Below are positions 28,942 to 39,238 of a stretch of 64,000 nt of DNA, piece after piece; the first letter of the stretch is position 1, and each line of letters begins with the position of its first letter. The notes under the pieces are model-generated. The model had not been told where the DNA came from. It saw only the letters and a program-made list of their open reading frames with translations, and searched no databases. Origin of the DNA: Oscillospiraceae bacterium (GTDB taxonomy: Bacteria > Bacillota > Clostridia > Oscillospirales > Butyricicoccaceae); contig SVKN01000001.1 of assembly GCA_015068445.1 (NCBI GenBank), forward strand, positions 1-64,000, read 5' to 3'. A program made the translations under genes and the position numbers.

Positions 28942-29325
28942 TTAATAGATCTCCTCGCCCTCCGCGGGCGCTTTCTTGCCGAGGCTGAATCGGTCCATGA
29001 TGCCGGGCACCATGTCGATCACCTTGTCGATGGAGGAATTGGTGGGCGGATCGATGTAGATCATGCGCACGTTCCCGTTGGTGATGACGATGAACGCGAT
29101 GGGTGTGATGGAGACGCCTGCGCCGCTGCCGGCGCCGAAGGCCGCCTTTTCGGCCTTCTGGGTGCCGTCGGAGCCGCCGGAGGCGAAGCCAAAGGTCACC
29201 TTGGACACGGGGATCAGCGTCGTGCCGTCGGGCGTGTTGATGGGGTTCCCGACGACAGAATTGACATCGACCAGCTCTTTCATCTTGGCCATGGTCTGAT
29301 TCATGACATCGTTTACGTTACTCAT
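28942..29325 (-). CDS. gerW: GerW family sporulation protein (YtfJ-like)
   Basis: 127-residue protein of the GerW/YtfJ family. Conserved features: VNDVMNQTMAKMKELVDVNSVVG (first part), TTLIPVSKVTFGFASGGS, FGAGSGAGVSITPIAFIVI and DKVIDMVPGIMDRF. In Bacillus the protein is needed for normal response to germinants. It overlaps the DUF2953 gene by four bases; the ytfI-ytfJ pair is conserved in spore formers. Confidence 0.93.
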   Translation of the reverse strand: MSNVNDVMNQTMAKMKELVDVNSVVGNPINTPDGTTLIPVSKVTFGFASGGSDGTQKAEKAAFGAGSGAGVSITPIAFIVITNGNVRMIYIDPPTNSSIDKVIDMVPGIMDRFSLGKKAPAEGEEIY

Positions 29326-29924
29326 TTTTGCACCGCCTTATCTCGATTGAGTTTCTTCCATTTGATAAACAGGATCAAGCCTGTGATCAGCAGCTTGATG
29401 GGTACGACCGTGACGATCACGTCGGCACTGTAGCTGTTGGAACCGTCAAAATCGGGCACCAGCTCGATGTGGCTGTCCCCCACCCGGAAGATCTTCTCCA
29501 GTTTTGGGATCGCGTTGCCCAGCACGGAGCACGCGCCGCCGTACATCAGCGCGGTCTTGGCCGCGTCGTCGTTGTGCAGTCGGGCATACAGCCGGAAGCG
29601 CCGGATATAGATGCCGCGCACGGCGCGCTTCAGCGCGTCGGCGGCAAAGGAGATATAGTCCAGGAGCTTGCCGAAGGTCAGCTTGAAGGGCTTTTTCTCC
29701 TTCTTCTTTTCCTCTTCCGGCTTAGGCTCCTTCGGTTTCTTCGGCTTTTTTGGCTTTTTCTTCTTTTTCGGGGGACGCGGGAGGATCTTGACGTTGAGGC
29801 CGAAGACGTGGGCGTAGACCGCGTAGCCGTTGTCGTCGGCCGTGGCGCGGGCGCCGACGGGCGTGATCAGCAGCAGTACGATCAGCGCCAGCAGCCCCAG
29901 CAGGACATACAGCAGCCACCTCAT
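29322..29924 (-). CDS. DUF2953 membrane-anchored protein (YtfI-like)
   Basis: 200 residues: an N-terminal membrane segment (LLYVLLGLLALIVLLLITPVG), a beta-rich region, a strikingly Lys/Pro/Glu-rich linker (about residues 52-80, repeated KKPKKP units), and the DUF2953 domain containing ALMYGGACSVLGNAIPKLEKIF and a final hydrophobic helix. Function is unknown; its partner gerW directly downstream suggests a role in spores. Overlaps scpB by four bases. Confidence 0.88.
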   Translation of the reverse strand: MRWLLYVLLGLLALIVLLLITPVGARATADDNGYAVYAHVFGLNVKILPRPPKKKKKPKKPKKPKEPKPEEEKKKEKKPFKLTFGKLLDYISFAADALKRAVRGIYIRRFRLYARLHNDDAAKTALMYGGACSVLGNAIPKLEKIFRVGDSHIELVPDFDGSNSYSADVIVTVVPIKLLITGLILFIKWKKLNRDKAVQK

Positions 29925-30490
29925 TCGCCATCCGCCTCCAGACTGTCAAGGGTCATCTGTCCGTCGGGCTCGCCGAGGTCGAAGCCCTCGATATAGGGCA
30001 GCTGCTCGACGCTCGTCAGCACGAAGGAGCGCAGGAATTTCTCACTGGTGCGGTACAGGGCAGGCCGGCCGGGGACGTCCAGGCGGCCGCAGTTCTCGAT
30101 CATGCCCTTGTCCAGCAGGGAGCTGATGGTATAGGAGCTGTCGACGCCGCGGACCTGCTCGATGTAGGCGCGGGTGACGGGCTGCTTATAGGCGATGATG
30201 GCCAGCACCTCCATAGCGGCCGGCGACAGCATGGGCGCCTTGCCGGACTCCAGCGCGGCGCGGATAAAGGCAGAATACTCAGGCCGCGAGACCATCTGCA
30301 GCTTGTCGCCCAGACGGATCAGCCTGATCCCCCGATTCATCCTGTCGTATTCGCCGGACAGCTCGAAAAACAGTTCGTCCAGCGCCGGCCGCTCGATATC
30401 CAGCGCGGCGCAGAGGCGGTCTGCAGGCACGGGGTCGCCGGAGGCGAACAGGATCGCCTCGAGGGCGTACAGCAGCTTATTCTCCTCCAT
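29921..30490 (-). CDS. scpB: Segregation and condensation protein B
   Basis: 189-residue ScpB, the winged-helix kleisin partner of the Smc complex. It begins LLYALEAILFASGDPVPADRL and carries LSPAAMEVLAIIAYKQPVTRAYIEQVRGVDS, here broken only by reading, with LLDKGMIENCGRLDVPGRPALYRT in the second wing. It overlaps scpA by 14 bases. Confidence 0.96.
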   Translation of the reverse strand: MEENKLLYALEAILFASGDPVPADRLCAALDIERPALDELFFELSGEYDRMNRGIRLIRLGDKLQMVSRPEYSAFIRAALESGKAPMLSPAAMEVLAIIAYKQPVTRAYIEQVRGVDSSYTISSLLDKGMIENCGRLDVPGRPALYRTSEKFLRSFVLTSVEQLPYIEGFDLGEPDGQMTLDSLEADGE

Positions 30491-31205
30491 CCTGCACCTC
30501 CGTCAGCACAAGGCTGTATTCCTCTCCGTCGTCCTCGATGAGCAGCTTGTTCGTTTTGGACAGCTCCAGAACGGCCAGAAAGACCGCCACGATCTCCGAG
30601 CGGCTCTTTGCCTCCAGCACGAGGGACGTGAAGCTCAGCCGCTCACGGGTGCGGAACCGCTCCAGCAGCAGCACGATCTTGTCCCCCACCGGCACGGCGC
30701 TGCCGCCGACGATGCCGCTGAAGGACTCCGCCGGGGGCGGCGTTTTGCGGCTGGCGCGCTCGAGGATGTTGTTGATGGCGCGCCTGAGCTGCTCGGCCGT
30801 GTTGCCGTAAAGCTGATCGGGATCGCGCTCCAGCGGCTCGCGGCTCTTGGTAAAGATATCCTTGCCCAGCTCGTAGCGTTCCAGCAGCATGGACCCGGCC
30901 TGCTTGACGCGCTGGTAATCCAGCAACGCCTCGATCAGGGACGCGCGGGGGTCCTCCTGCTTTTCGTCCTCGTAGACGGGCAGGAGCATTTTTGACTTGA
31001 TATACACCAGCTGCGACGCCATGGCGATGAAGTCGCCGGTGATCTCGATATCCATGCGCCGCATCTGCTCCAGATAGTCGAGATACTGCTCGAGGATTAG
31101 GGCGATGGGGATGTCCTTGATATCGATCTTGTTCTTCGTGATCAGGTGAAGCAGCAGGTCCAGGGGACCGTCGAAGACCTCCAGATGAAAGCTCATATCC
31201 TCCAT
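30477..31205 (-). CDS. scpA: Segregation and condensation protein A
   Basis: 242-residue kleisin that bridges the Smc heads and helps condense and separate chromosomes. N-terminal FHLEVFDGPLDLLLHLI is the family hallmark, followed by KIDIKDIPIALILEQYLDYL, the MASQLVYIKSKMLLP helix and a C-terminal winged helix (VVAVFLAVLELSKTNKL-like VAVFLAVLELSK). A second ATG three codons into the frame is an alternative start. Confidence 0.96.
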   Translation of the reverse strand: MEDMSFHLEVFDGPLDLLLHLITKNKIDIKDIPIALILEQYLDYLEQMRRMDIEITGDFIAMASQLVYIKSKMLLPVYEDEKQEDPRASLIEALLDYQRVKQAGSMLLERYELGKDIFTKSREPLERDPDQLYGNTAEQLRRAINNILERASRKTPPPAESFSGIVGGSAVPVGDKIVLLLERFRTRERLSFTSLVLEAKSRSEIVAVFLAVLELSKTNKLLIEDDGEEYSLVLTEVQDGGE

Positions 31206-31206
31206 G

Positions 31207-31848
31207 TCACACCAGCCCCACTGCGCCGCAGATCGACAGCGCGGCGTTGATGAACGTGCGATAGACGAAGCTCTGCCCCGTGACGATCACGTTGTTCAGC
31301 AGCCCGAAGTAGAGGCCGAGGATCAGTGCCAGCCGGATGTAGCCCTCGTATCGGTAGACCGTGAGGACCCACCTGTCCGGCAGGAACATGAAGAGGATCT
31401 TGGAGCCGTCCAGCGGCGGGACAGGCAGCAGATTGAAAACGCCGAGGCCGATGTTCAGCGTGCCCAGCACCGACAGAAAGGCGCCCAATGCCTGCAGCAC
31501 GCGGTTCTGCGCCGTCACGGCGATCAGAACGTACAGCAGCAGCGATATGAAGCCCAGCACGAAGTTGGACAGCGGCCCGGCGAATGCCGTGAGGGCCATG
31601 CCCACCTTCGGGTTTTTGAAATACCGTGGGTTGACAGGCACGGGCTTCGCCCAGCCGAAGCCGAACAGCACCATGCACAGCAGTCCCAGCGGATCCAGGT
31701 GCGAAATGGGGTTGAAGGACAGCCGCCCGGCGTTCTGCGCCGTGCGGTCGCCCAGCAGGTAGGCGCTCCAGGCGTGGCACATCTCGTGGAACGTGATGGC
31801 GATCAGCGCCGCCGGGATCACCGTGATCATCGATTGCAGACTTCTCAA
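31207..31848 (-). CDS. Site-2 protease family zinc metalloprotease (M50)
   Basis: 213-residue polytopic membrane protein with the HExxH zinc motif in ITFHEMCHAWSAYLLGD and the NLLPVPPLDGSKIL segment that provides the third ligand Asp. Five or so hydrophobic segments. It belongs to the short, PDZ-free group of M50 proteases commonly found beside scpAB in Firmicutes; substrates are unknown. Confidence 0.92.
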   Translation of the reverse strand: MRSLQSMITVIPAALIAITFHEMCHAWSAYLLGDRTAQNAGRLSFNPISHLDPLGLLCMVLFGFGWAKPVPVNPRYFKNPKVGMALTAFAGPLSNFVLGFISLLLYVLIAVTAQNRVLQALGAFLSVLGTLNIGLGVFNLLPVPPLDGSKILFMFLPDRWVLTVYRYEGYIRLALILGLYFGLLNNVIVTGQSFVYRTFINAALSICGAVGLV

Positions 31849-31866
31849 AGTTTCAGCTCCCCGGCC

Positions 31867-32453
31867 CTATCCTTCCAGGGCCTCCAGCATATCACGGACA
31901 ACGTCGTCCCGGCCGTTCCCCTTTTCGGCGGAAAACGGTATGACGAGGTCGCTGTCGTCCAGGCTGAGCGTTTCGCGGATCAGCCGGATGCAAGGCTCCA
32001 CCTGAGAGGGCTTGAGCTTGTCCAGCTTGTTGGCGATGATGGTGAAGGGCAAGTTGTAATGGCGGATGTACTCGATCATCGTCTGGTCGTCGCCTGTGGG
32101 CTTATGCCGGATATCGACGATCATGTACAGGCGGGAGATATTCTCCATGTCGGACTGAAAATAGTCCTCGATCAGCTTCGAGTAGCGGGCGCGCTCGTCC
32201 TTGGAGGTCTTGGAGTAACCATAGCCCGGCAGGTCGATGATCCACGCCTTGTCCTCCACGGAAAAGAGGTTGACGAAGACCGTCTTGCCGGGAACGGAGC
32301 TGACCTTGGCGAAGCCCTTCTTCCCCACCAGGCAATTGATGGTGGAGGACTTGCCCACGTTGGACTTGCCCGCGAAGACGAACCGGCGCATAGGCCCCGC
32401 CGGGAAGTCCTTCCGCGACGCGGCCGAGCGCACGAATACGGTTTTGAAGAGGT

Positions 32454-32457
<4 letters not shown>
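31867..32457 (-). CDS. engB: Ribosome biogenesis GTP-binding protein YsxC/EngB
   Basis: 196-residue GTPase of large-subunit assembly. G1 is AGKSNVGKSSTINCLV, G2/G3 are TVFVNLFSVEDK-DLPGYGYSK, and G4 is NKLDKL. Overlaps lon by four bases, the usual lon-ysxC pair of Firmicutes. Confidence 0.96.
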
Positions 32458-34895
<2,438 letters not shown>

Positions 34896-34994
34896 ACAAC
34901 ACTCCTCCATTCTGTTTATCGTGTATGCGGGGACGACCCGCGGATGATGACAGTGATTCACTTTGATCCACAGGCGGAGCCTGTTTGATATTGT

Positions 34995-35023
34995 ATTATA
35001 TCATATTGTGTCTCAGGTTTCAA
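34995..35023 (-). promoter_or_regulatory. Sigma-A promoter of lon
   Basis: TTGAAA (35023-35018), 17 bases, TATAAT (35000-34995) on the minus strand. I saw no CIRCE or CtsR-type repeat near it. The gap 34896-35135 otherwise holds only leaders and the divergent promoter. Confidence 0.85.
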
Positions 35024-35073
35024 GGGCAGGCGTCTGTAAAGAAAAGGGTTTCGCCTGCCTTCGACTTTTTCCG

Positions 35074-35102
35074 TTGCAAACGGCGGATGCAGCGTTTATA
35101 AT
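35074..35102 (+). promoter_or_regulatory. Sigma-A promoter of the enolase-superfamily gene
   Basis: TTGCAA (35074-35079), 17 bases, TATAAT (35097-35102). It is divergent from the lon promoter, and the start codon of the next gene lies about 34 bases downstream of the -10. Confidence 0.82.
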
Positions 35103-35135
35103 GGTACCAATCAAAGCTCGGAAAGGACATGCAAC

Positions 35136-36314
35136 ATGAAGATCACAAAAGTCGAAGTATTCCAGCTGCACACCGACGTGCGGCCCGACTGGCGGCCCAT
35201 CGGCTGCCGCATCTACACGGACGAGGGCATTTTCGGCGACGGCGAGGGCGCCATGGCCTTCGATATGGGCGCGCCCGGCGTCTACGGCATGCTGAAAGAT
35301 CTGGCCGGGATGATCATCGGCATGGACCCGCTGGAGAACGAGGTCATCTGGGAAAAGCTGTACCGCGGCTCCTTCTGGGGGCTCAACGGCGGCCCCGTCA
35401 TCTTCTCCGCCATCTCTGCCATCGATATCGCCCTGTGGGACATCCGCGGCAAGTTCTTCAATGTCCCCGTCTATACCCTGCTGGGCGGCAAGAAGCACGA
35501 CAACCTGCGCTGCTACGCCAGCCAGCTCCAGTTCGGCTGGGGCGAGGTACGCACGCCCGCACGCACGCCGGAGGATTACGCCCACTGGGCGAAGGTCGCC
35601 GTCGGCGAGGGCTACGATGCGGTCAAGTACGATTTCCTGACGTATGACGAGACGAGCGGCTTCTTCAACGACGACGAGCGCCGCGGCATCCTCGGCAAGC
35701 GCATCCTCCACATTTACGAAAAGCGTCTGGCCGCCGTGCGCGAGGCCGTCGGCCCCGACGTTGACATCCTCATCGAGCACCACGCCAACACCGACGCCGA
35801 GAGCGTCATCCAGCTGGCGAAGATCTCCGAGAAGTACGACGTCTTCTGCTTCGAGGAGCCCGCGACGCCCTATCCCCAGTCCCACAAGTACGTCCGCAGC
35901 CAGATCAACATCCCCATCGCCGCCGGCGAGCGCATCTACTCCCGCTGGGGCTACGCGCCGTATTTCATCGACAATTCGATCCAGATGATCCAGCCCGACG
36001 TGGGCAACTGCGGCGGTCTGACCGAGGCAAAGAAGATCTGCGACATGGCGTACGCCTTCGACGTGGGCGTTCAGTGCCACGCCTGCGGCAGTCCCCTGTC
36101 GAACGTCGTGGCGCTGCATCTGGAGGCGGTCATTCCCAATTTCGTCATCCACGAGCACCACGCCGTCAACCTGACGCCCTACAACAAGGCCTACTGCGAG
36201 TACGACTATCAGCCGGTGAACGGTAAGTACAAGATCCCCGAGCTGCCCGGGCTGGGCAACTCCTTCACCCGCGAGGCCATCGACCATGCGCTGTACCGCA
36301 GCGTGATCGAGTAA
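35136..36314 (+). CDS. Mandelate racemase/muconate lactonizing enzyme family protein
   Basis: 392-residue enolase-superfamily enzyme, most like sugar acid dehydratases. The N-terminal capping domain (residues 1-125) is followed by the barrel. Metal ligands appear as Glu in DILIEHHAN, Glu in CFEEPA and Glu in AAGERI; a distal His lies in VGVQCHACGSPLS after IQPDVGNCGG. The first ligand is Glu in an E-x-H pattern where D-galactonate dehydratase-like proteins have D-x-H. The substrate cannot be told. No sugar transporter or kinase is adjacent; nth follows nine bases later, perhaps by chance co-transcription. AAAGGA precedes the ATG. Confidence 0.9.
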   Translation: MKITKVEVFQLHTDVRPDWRPIGCRIYTDEGIFGDGEGAMAFDMGAPGVYGMLKDLAGMIIGMDPLENEVIWEKLYRGSFWGLNGGPVIFSAISAIDIALWDIRGKFFNVPVYTLLGGKKHDNLRCYASQLQFGWGEVRTPARTPEDYAHWAKVAVGEGYDAVKYDFLTYDETSGFFNDDERRGILGKRILHIYEKRLAAVREAVGPDVDILIEHHANTDAESVIQLAKISEKYDVFCFEEPATPYPQSHKYVRSQINIPIAAGERIYSRWGYAPYFIDNSIQMIQPDVGNCGGLTEAKKICDMAYAFDVGVQCHACGSPLSNVVALHLEAVIPNFVIHEHHAVNLTPYNKAYCEYDYQPVNGKYKIPELPGLGNSFTREAIDHALYRSVIE

Positions 36315-36323
36315 GGTGACGCC

Positions 36324-36977
36324 ATGACGAAGAAGGAAAAGGGCCGCCTGGTCGTCCAGCGGCTCAAGGAGTGTTATCCGGCCAGCTGCTCGCTGGTGGC
36401 GGAAAAGGATTATGAGCTTCTGTTCGCCACGCGCCTGTCGGCCCAGTGCACGGACGCCCGGGTTAACAAGGTGACGGAGGTTCTTTTCGCCAAATACCCG
36501 ACGCTGCAGGCGCTGGCCGACGCAGAGGAGGACGACATCGCTGAGATCATCAAGCCCTGCGGTCTCTTCCGCACCAAGGCCCACGACATCAAGCTGGGCG
36601 CCGTCAAGCTCGTCACCGACTTCGGCGGCAAGGTCCCCGACTCCATGGAGGAGCTGCTGTCCATCCCCGGCGTGGGACGCAAGACGGCCAATCTGATCCT
36701 CTCGGACATTTACGGCCATCCCGCCGTCGTCGCCGACACGCACTGCATGCGCATCGCGGGCAAGCTGGGACTGACCACCGGCGGGCGCGATCCGCTGAAG
36801 GTGGAGACAGAACTCTCGAAGCTCATCGACCCCGCGGAGCAGGCGCCCCTGTGCCACCGGTTCGTCCACTTCGGCCGCGACGTCTGCACGGCCCGCGCGC
36901 CGAAATGCGAGGTCTGTCCCCTGTCCGATCTCTGCGCGGAGCGCGCGAAGGCGCTCAAAAAGAAAAAAGACGCGTAA
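36324..36977 (+). CDS. nth: Endonuclease III
   Basis: 217-residue DNA glycosylase/AP lyase for oxidised pyrimidines. The helix-hairpin-helix with catalytic Lys is LLSIPGVGRKTANLI, the catalytic Asp lies in VVADTHCMRIAG, and the iron-sulfur cluster is bound by C-x6-C-x2-C-x5-C (CTARAPKCEVCPLSDLC). It shares the transcript of the gene before it and ends in a terminator. Confidence 0.97.
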   Translation: MTKKEKGRLVVQRLKECYPASCSLVAEKDYELLFATRLSAQCTDARVNKVTEVLFAKYPTLQALADAEEDDIAEIIKPCGLFRTKAHDIKLGAVKLVTDFGGKVPDSMEELLSIPGVGRKTANLILSDIYGHPAVVADTHCMRIAGKLGLTTGGRDPLKVETELSKLIDPAEQAPLCHRFVHFGRDVCTARAPKCEVCPLSDLCAERAKALKKKKDA

Positions 36978-36985
36978 AACATAAG

Positions 36986-37012
36986 CGCGGCCGCACGAGC
37001 GGCCGTGTTTTT
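36986..37012 (+). terminator. Terminator of nth
   Basis: 9-bp stem (36986-36994 with 36999-37007, one G-T pair), loop acga, then TTTTT. Between convergent genes. Confidence 0.88.
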
Positions 37013-37472
37013 ATCGCAGCGACAGCTGCTTGAGCTCGCAATCGTAAACGCCGTTCGTCACCGTCAGGATCGCGTAGTACTGATTGTACCGGCTCATGGT
37101 GCCGGGGTTGAGCAGCAGCAGGCCGCCGTGGTACTCGGCGTTCTGCATGTGCGTGTGGCCGTACAGCACCACCTGCGCGTCCCGGGCATAGCCCTCGGAC
37201 AGGAGCACGTCCATCGTTCGCTTGACCATGTAGCGGTGGCCGTGGGTCATGAAGATCCTCACGCCCTCCCAGACGAGCTCCCGCGTCAGCGGTTCTTTGG
37301 AGAAAAAGTCGCAGTTCCCCGCGACGAACATCGTTTTGGCGGGCAGGGTGACGCCGCCGAAATCATCGGAGCCGTCGCCGCAGAACAGCAGGCCGTCGGG
37401 CTTCTCCAGCGCCAGCAGGCGCATCAGCCCCTCACGGTTGCCGTGTGAATCGCTGCAGACACATATTTTCAA
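37011..37472 (-). CDS. YfcE/MJ0936-type metallophosphoesterase
   Basis: 153-residue calcineurin-like phosphoesterase. Metal-binding motifs: CSDSHGN, FCGDGSDDF, VAGNCD, MTHGH and YGHTH followed by LNPGTMS. Family members cleave phosphodiesters or pyrophosphates in two-metal sites; the cellular substrate is unknown. The ATG faces the start of the small-gene cluster on the other strand. Confidence 0.93.
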   Translation of the reverse strand: MKICVCSDSHGNREGLMRLLALEKPDGLLFCGDGSDDFGGVTLPAKTMFVAGNCDFFSKEPLTRELVWEGVRIFMTHGHRYMVKRTMDVLLSEGYARDAQVVLYGHTHMQNAEYHGGLLLLNPGTMSRYNQYYAILTVTNGVYDCELKQLSLR

Positions 37473-37577
37473 GTGAGGTCACTTCCTTCGGTAACGCAAC
37501 TTTTCAAAGCTGCGGCATATAGTATTGGTAAGACGGCGCGACGCCGCCGATCCATCAATCGAACGGGAGGTAGATCC

Positions 37578-37859
37578 ATGCCAGGCGAATACGATTCCAT
37601 GGCGCGGGCCTTTATGGGCACGCCCCAGGGGGCGAGGATCATCGGGTTTCTCGACCAGCTCAACCGGCTGATGCAGGGGCCGGAGGGCCGCGAGCTTTTG
37701 TCGCTGCTGGGCGGCAGCGGCGGTGAGGCGCTGAAGCGCGCCGCCCAGTCGGCAGCGGTCAGCGGACGCGACCCGGCGCGGGCGCTGCTGTCGGGGCTGC
37801 TGAGCAGTCCGGAGGGCACGGCCCTCGTGGCCAAGATCATCGAGCTTTCGGGGGTGTGA
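37578..37859 (+). CDS. Unrecognised 93-residue protein, first of a three-gene cluster
   Basis: I do not recognise the family. The product starts MPGEYDSMARAFMGTP and consists of short amphipathic helices with many Gly, Ala and Leu residues; LLSLLGGSGGEALKRAA and LLSGLLSSPEGTALVAKII look like two related Leu-rich units around a central QGPEGRELL. No signal peptide or membrane segment. The start at 37578 has GGGAGG eight bases before it; the longer frame has none. The -10-like CATATAGTA about 55 bases upstream of the start fits sigma-K-type promoters. The next gene overlaps by four bases (GTGA). Confidence 0.75.
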   Translation: MPGEYDSMARAFMGTPQGARIIGFLDQLNRLMQGPEGRELLSLLGGSGGEALKRAAQSAAVSGRDPARALLSGLLSSPEGTALVAKIIELSGV

Positions 37860-38203
37860 GCGTGCCCGCAGGTGAAAAACAGGATGCCAAAGCGCTGGCA
37901 GACCTGCTTTCAAACATACTGAAAAGCAATATCCCTTTACAGGCTAAAGAGCCTCCGGCCGGCCCGGCCGCACCCGATCCGCCTCTCGATCGCGGCAATC
38001 TCGGCCGCATTTCCGCCGTGCTGCCCGCCGTGATGCAGGCCATGTCGGGCAAGGGCGAGCTGCTGCGGCCGGAAAAGATCAACCTGATCCGCGCCTTCCG
38101 TCCCTATCTGGACGAGGAACGTCAGGGGGAGATCGACCACGCCATCCGCATGGCGAACGTGGCGCAGGCGGCCAAGACGGCGCTGAGCGCGCTGGGGCGG
38201 TGA
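37856..38203 (+). CDS. Unrecognised 115-residue protein, second of the cluster
   Basis: Family not recognised. The start is GTG, either at 37856 (overlapping the stop before it as GTGA) or at 37862. The N-terminal third is polar (KALADLLSNILKSNIPLQ), followed by a Pro/Ala-rich linker (KEPPAGPAAPDPP) and a helical C-terminal half with RISAVLPAVMQAMSGKGELL and INLIRAFRPYLDEERQGEID. It shares the Leu-rich, Gly-rich style of the first gene and might interact with it. No membrane segment. Confidence 0.72.
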   Translation: MSVPAGEKQDAKALADLLSNILKSNIPLQAKEPPAGPAAPDPPLDRGNLGRISAVLPAVMQAMSGKGELLRPEKINLIRAFRPYLDEERQGEIDHAIRMANVAQAAKTALSALGR

Positions 38204-38207
38204 GCGC

Positions 38208-38432
38208 TTGTACAACCGATACGTGCGCGCCTGCGGTCCGCCGCCCCCCTGCCCGCCGCCGGACACGGGGCCGAAGCCGCCCGGCATCCTGCCGGGCGGA
38301 CTGCGTCTGCCGAAGATCGACGCGGACACGATCCTGCTGCTGGTGATGGTCTATTTCCTCGTCCGCGACCCGGACGACCGCGGCAGCGACACGCTGCTGA
38401 TCATCGCCGCGCTGTTTCTGCTGGGCCTGTGA
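38208..38432 (+). CDS. Small Pro-rich membrane protein, third of the cluster
   Basis: 74 residues from a TTG five bases behind the previous stop. The N-terminal half is very Pro/Gly-rich (CGPPPPCPPPDTGPKPPG), followed by KIDADTILLLVMVYFLV and a second hydrophobic stretch (TLLIIAALFLLGL) at the C-terminus. Two short membrane segments are possible. Family not recognised. A hairpin follows at 38448-38471, so the three genes form one unit. Confidence 0.68.
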   Translation: MYNRYVRACGPPPPCPPPDTGPKPPGILPGGLRLPKIDADTILLLVMVYFLVRDPDDRGSDTLLIIAALFLLGL

Positions 38433-38447
38433 CCTGGCAGACAAGTT

Positions 38448-38471
38448 GAGCAGAGCCTTTTGGCTCTGCTC
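38448..38471 (+). terminator. Hairpin after the small-gene cluster
   Basis: Perfect 10-bp stem (38448-38457 with 38462-38471) and a TTTT loop; the tail atttcattt is only partly T-rich. It lies between convergent genes. Confidence 0.65.
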
Positions 38472-38478
38472 ATTTCAT

Positions 38479-39207
38479 TTATTCCGGCTGCGTTCCGTCG
38501 GGCAGCGTGAACAGGCCGCTGACGTCCTCCGGCATGTCCAGCAGGTCGCAGGACATGGCGTAGACGAGCAGATCGTTCTCGAAGCTCTGAGCGCCGATCA
38601 ACAGACCGCTGTCGACGGAGATGTAGTAAAGCACTCTGTAGCCGCTGCGGCTGTCCCGGGACTCGACGTAGATGCAGTACTGCTCGTTGTACTGGGAATA
38701 ATCCGCCGCCAGGATATCGCTCTGTGGCAGGGACAGAATACGCTCATAGGTGGGGATGAAAACGTAATCGTCCTCGGTGAAGCTGCCGAGGTTCCCCTTG
38801 TAGTAGCTCGGCTCCCCTTCCTCCCAGAGATAGACCTGCCCGTTGCTGATCAGCGCGTGGCTCTGTGGCGTGTCGCCGCGGTAGCGGATGGTGTGGCTGC
38901 GCTCGCCGTCCACATAGCTCTCGGCGGTGGCCGTCGACTGGCCGGTGGAATAGTAGATCGTGCTGTTGGCCGAGATATGATACCGGTCCGGCCGCGAGAG
39001 CGCGGCGACGACCTTTTTGATGTTGTCCTTCCCCACCGTGACGGACTGCAGCAGCTCCAGATTCGGCGCCTCGTCCGTGAGCGCCACGTCGATCTTCTCG
39101 TCGCTGTCGCCGGGCAGGACGATGTCGCCGCTGGTGCGGCTGCCGACGAAGGGCGAGCCGAACATATTGAGCAGCAGGATCACCAGCACCGCCACGGCGG
39201 CCGACAT
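38479..39207 (-). CDS. Membrane-anchored extracytoplasmic protein of unknown function
   Basis: 242 residues: an N-terminal hydrophobic anchor (AAVAVLVILLLNMFG) and a long exported, acidic, Tyr/Ser-rich domain with alternating strands (YHISANSTIYYSTGQSTATA, YRVLYYISVDSGLLIGAQSF). The pattern recalls LolA/RseB-like beta folds, but I cannot assign a family. The start is uncertain: no ribosome site precedes the ATG at 39207, and the frame continues upstream as DRIKTRSVRIW, a basic stretch that would suit the cytoplasmic side of the anchor, without a standard start codon. It directly follows wecB and tagO, so a cell-surface polysaccharide role is possible. Confidence 0.72.
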   Translation of the reverse strand: MSAAVAVLVILLLNMFGSPFVGSRTSGDIVLPGDSDEKIDVALTDEAPNLELLQSVTVGKDNIKKVVAALSRPDRYHISANSTIYYSTGQSTATAESYVDGERSHTIRYRGDTPQSHALISNGQVYLWEEGEPSYYKGNLGSFTEDDYVFIPTYERILSLPQSDILAADYSQYNEQYCIYVESRDSRSGYRVLYYISVDSGLLIGAQSFENDLLVYAMSCDLLDMPEDVSGLFTLPDGTQPE

Positions 39208-39238
39208 CCAGATGCGGACTGATCTTGTTTTGATACGA

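Noticed and set aside
34896-35135. CIRCE or CtsR operator in front of lon
   Set aside because: I looked for inverted TTAGCACTC-type and direct GGTCAAA-type repeats and found none.
38430-38480. CRISPR-like or repeat signals in the gaps of the small-gene cluster
   Set aside because: Only one terminator hairpin is present; no repeated units with spacers exist anywhere in the window.
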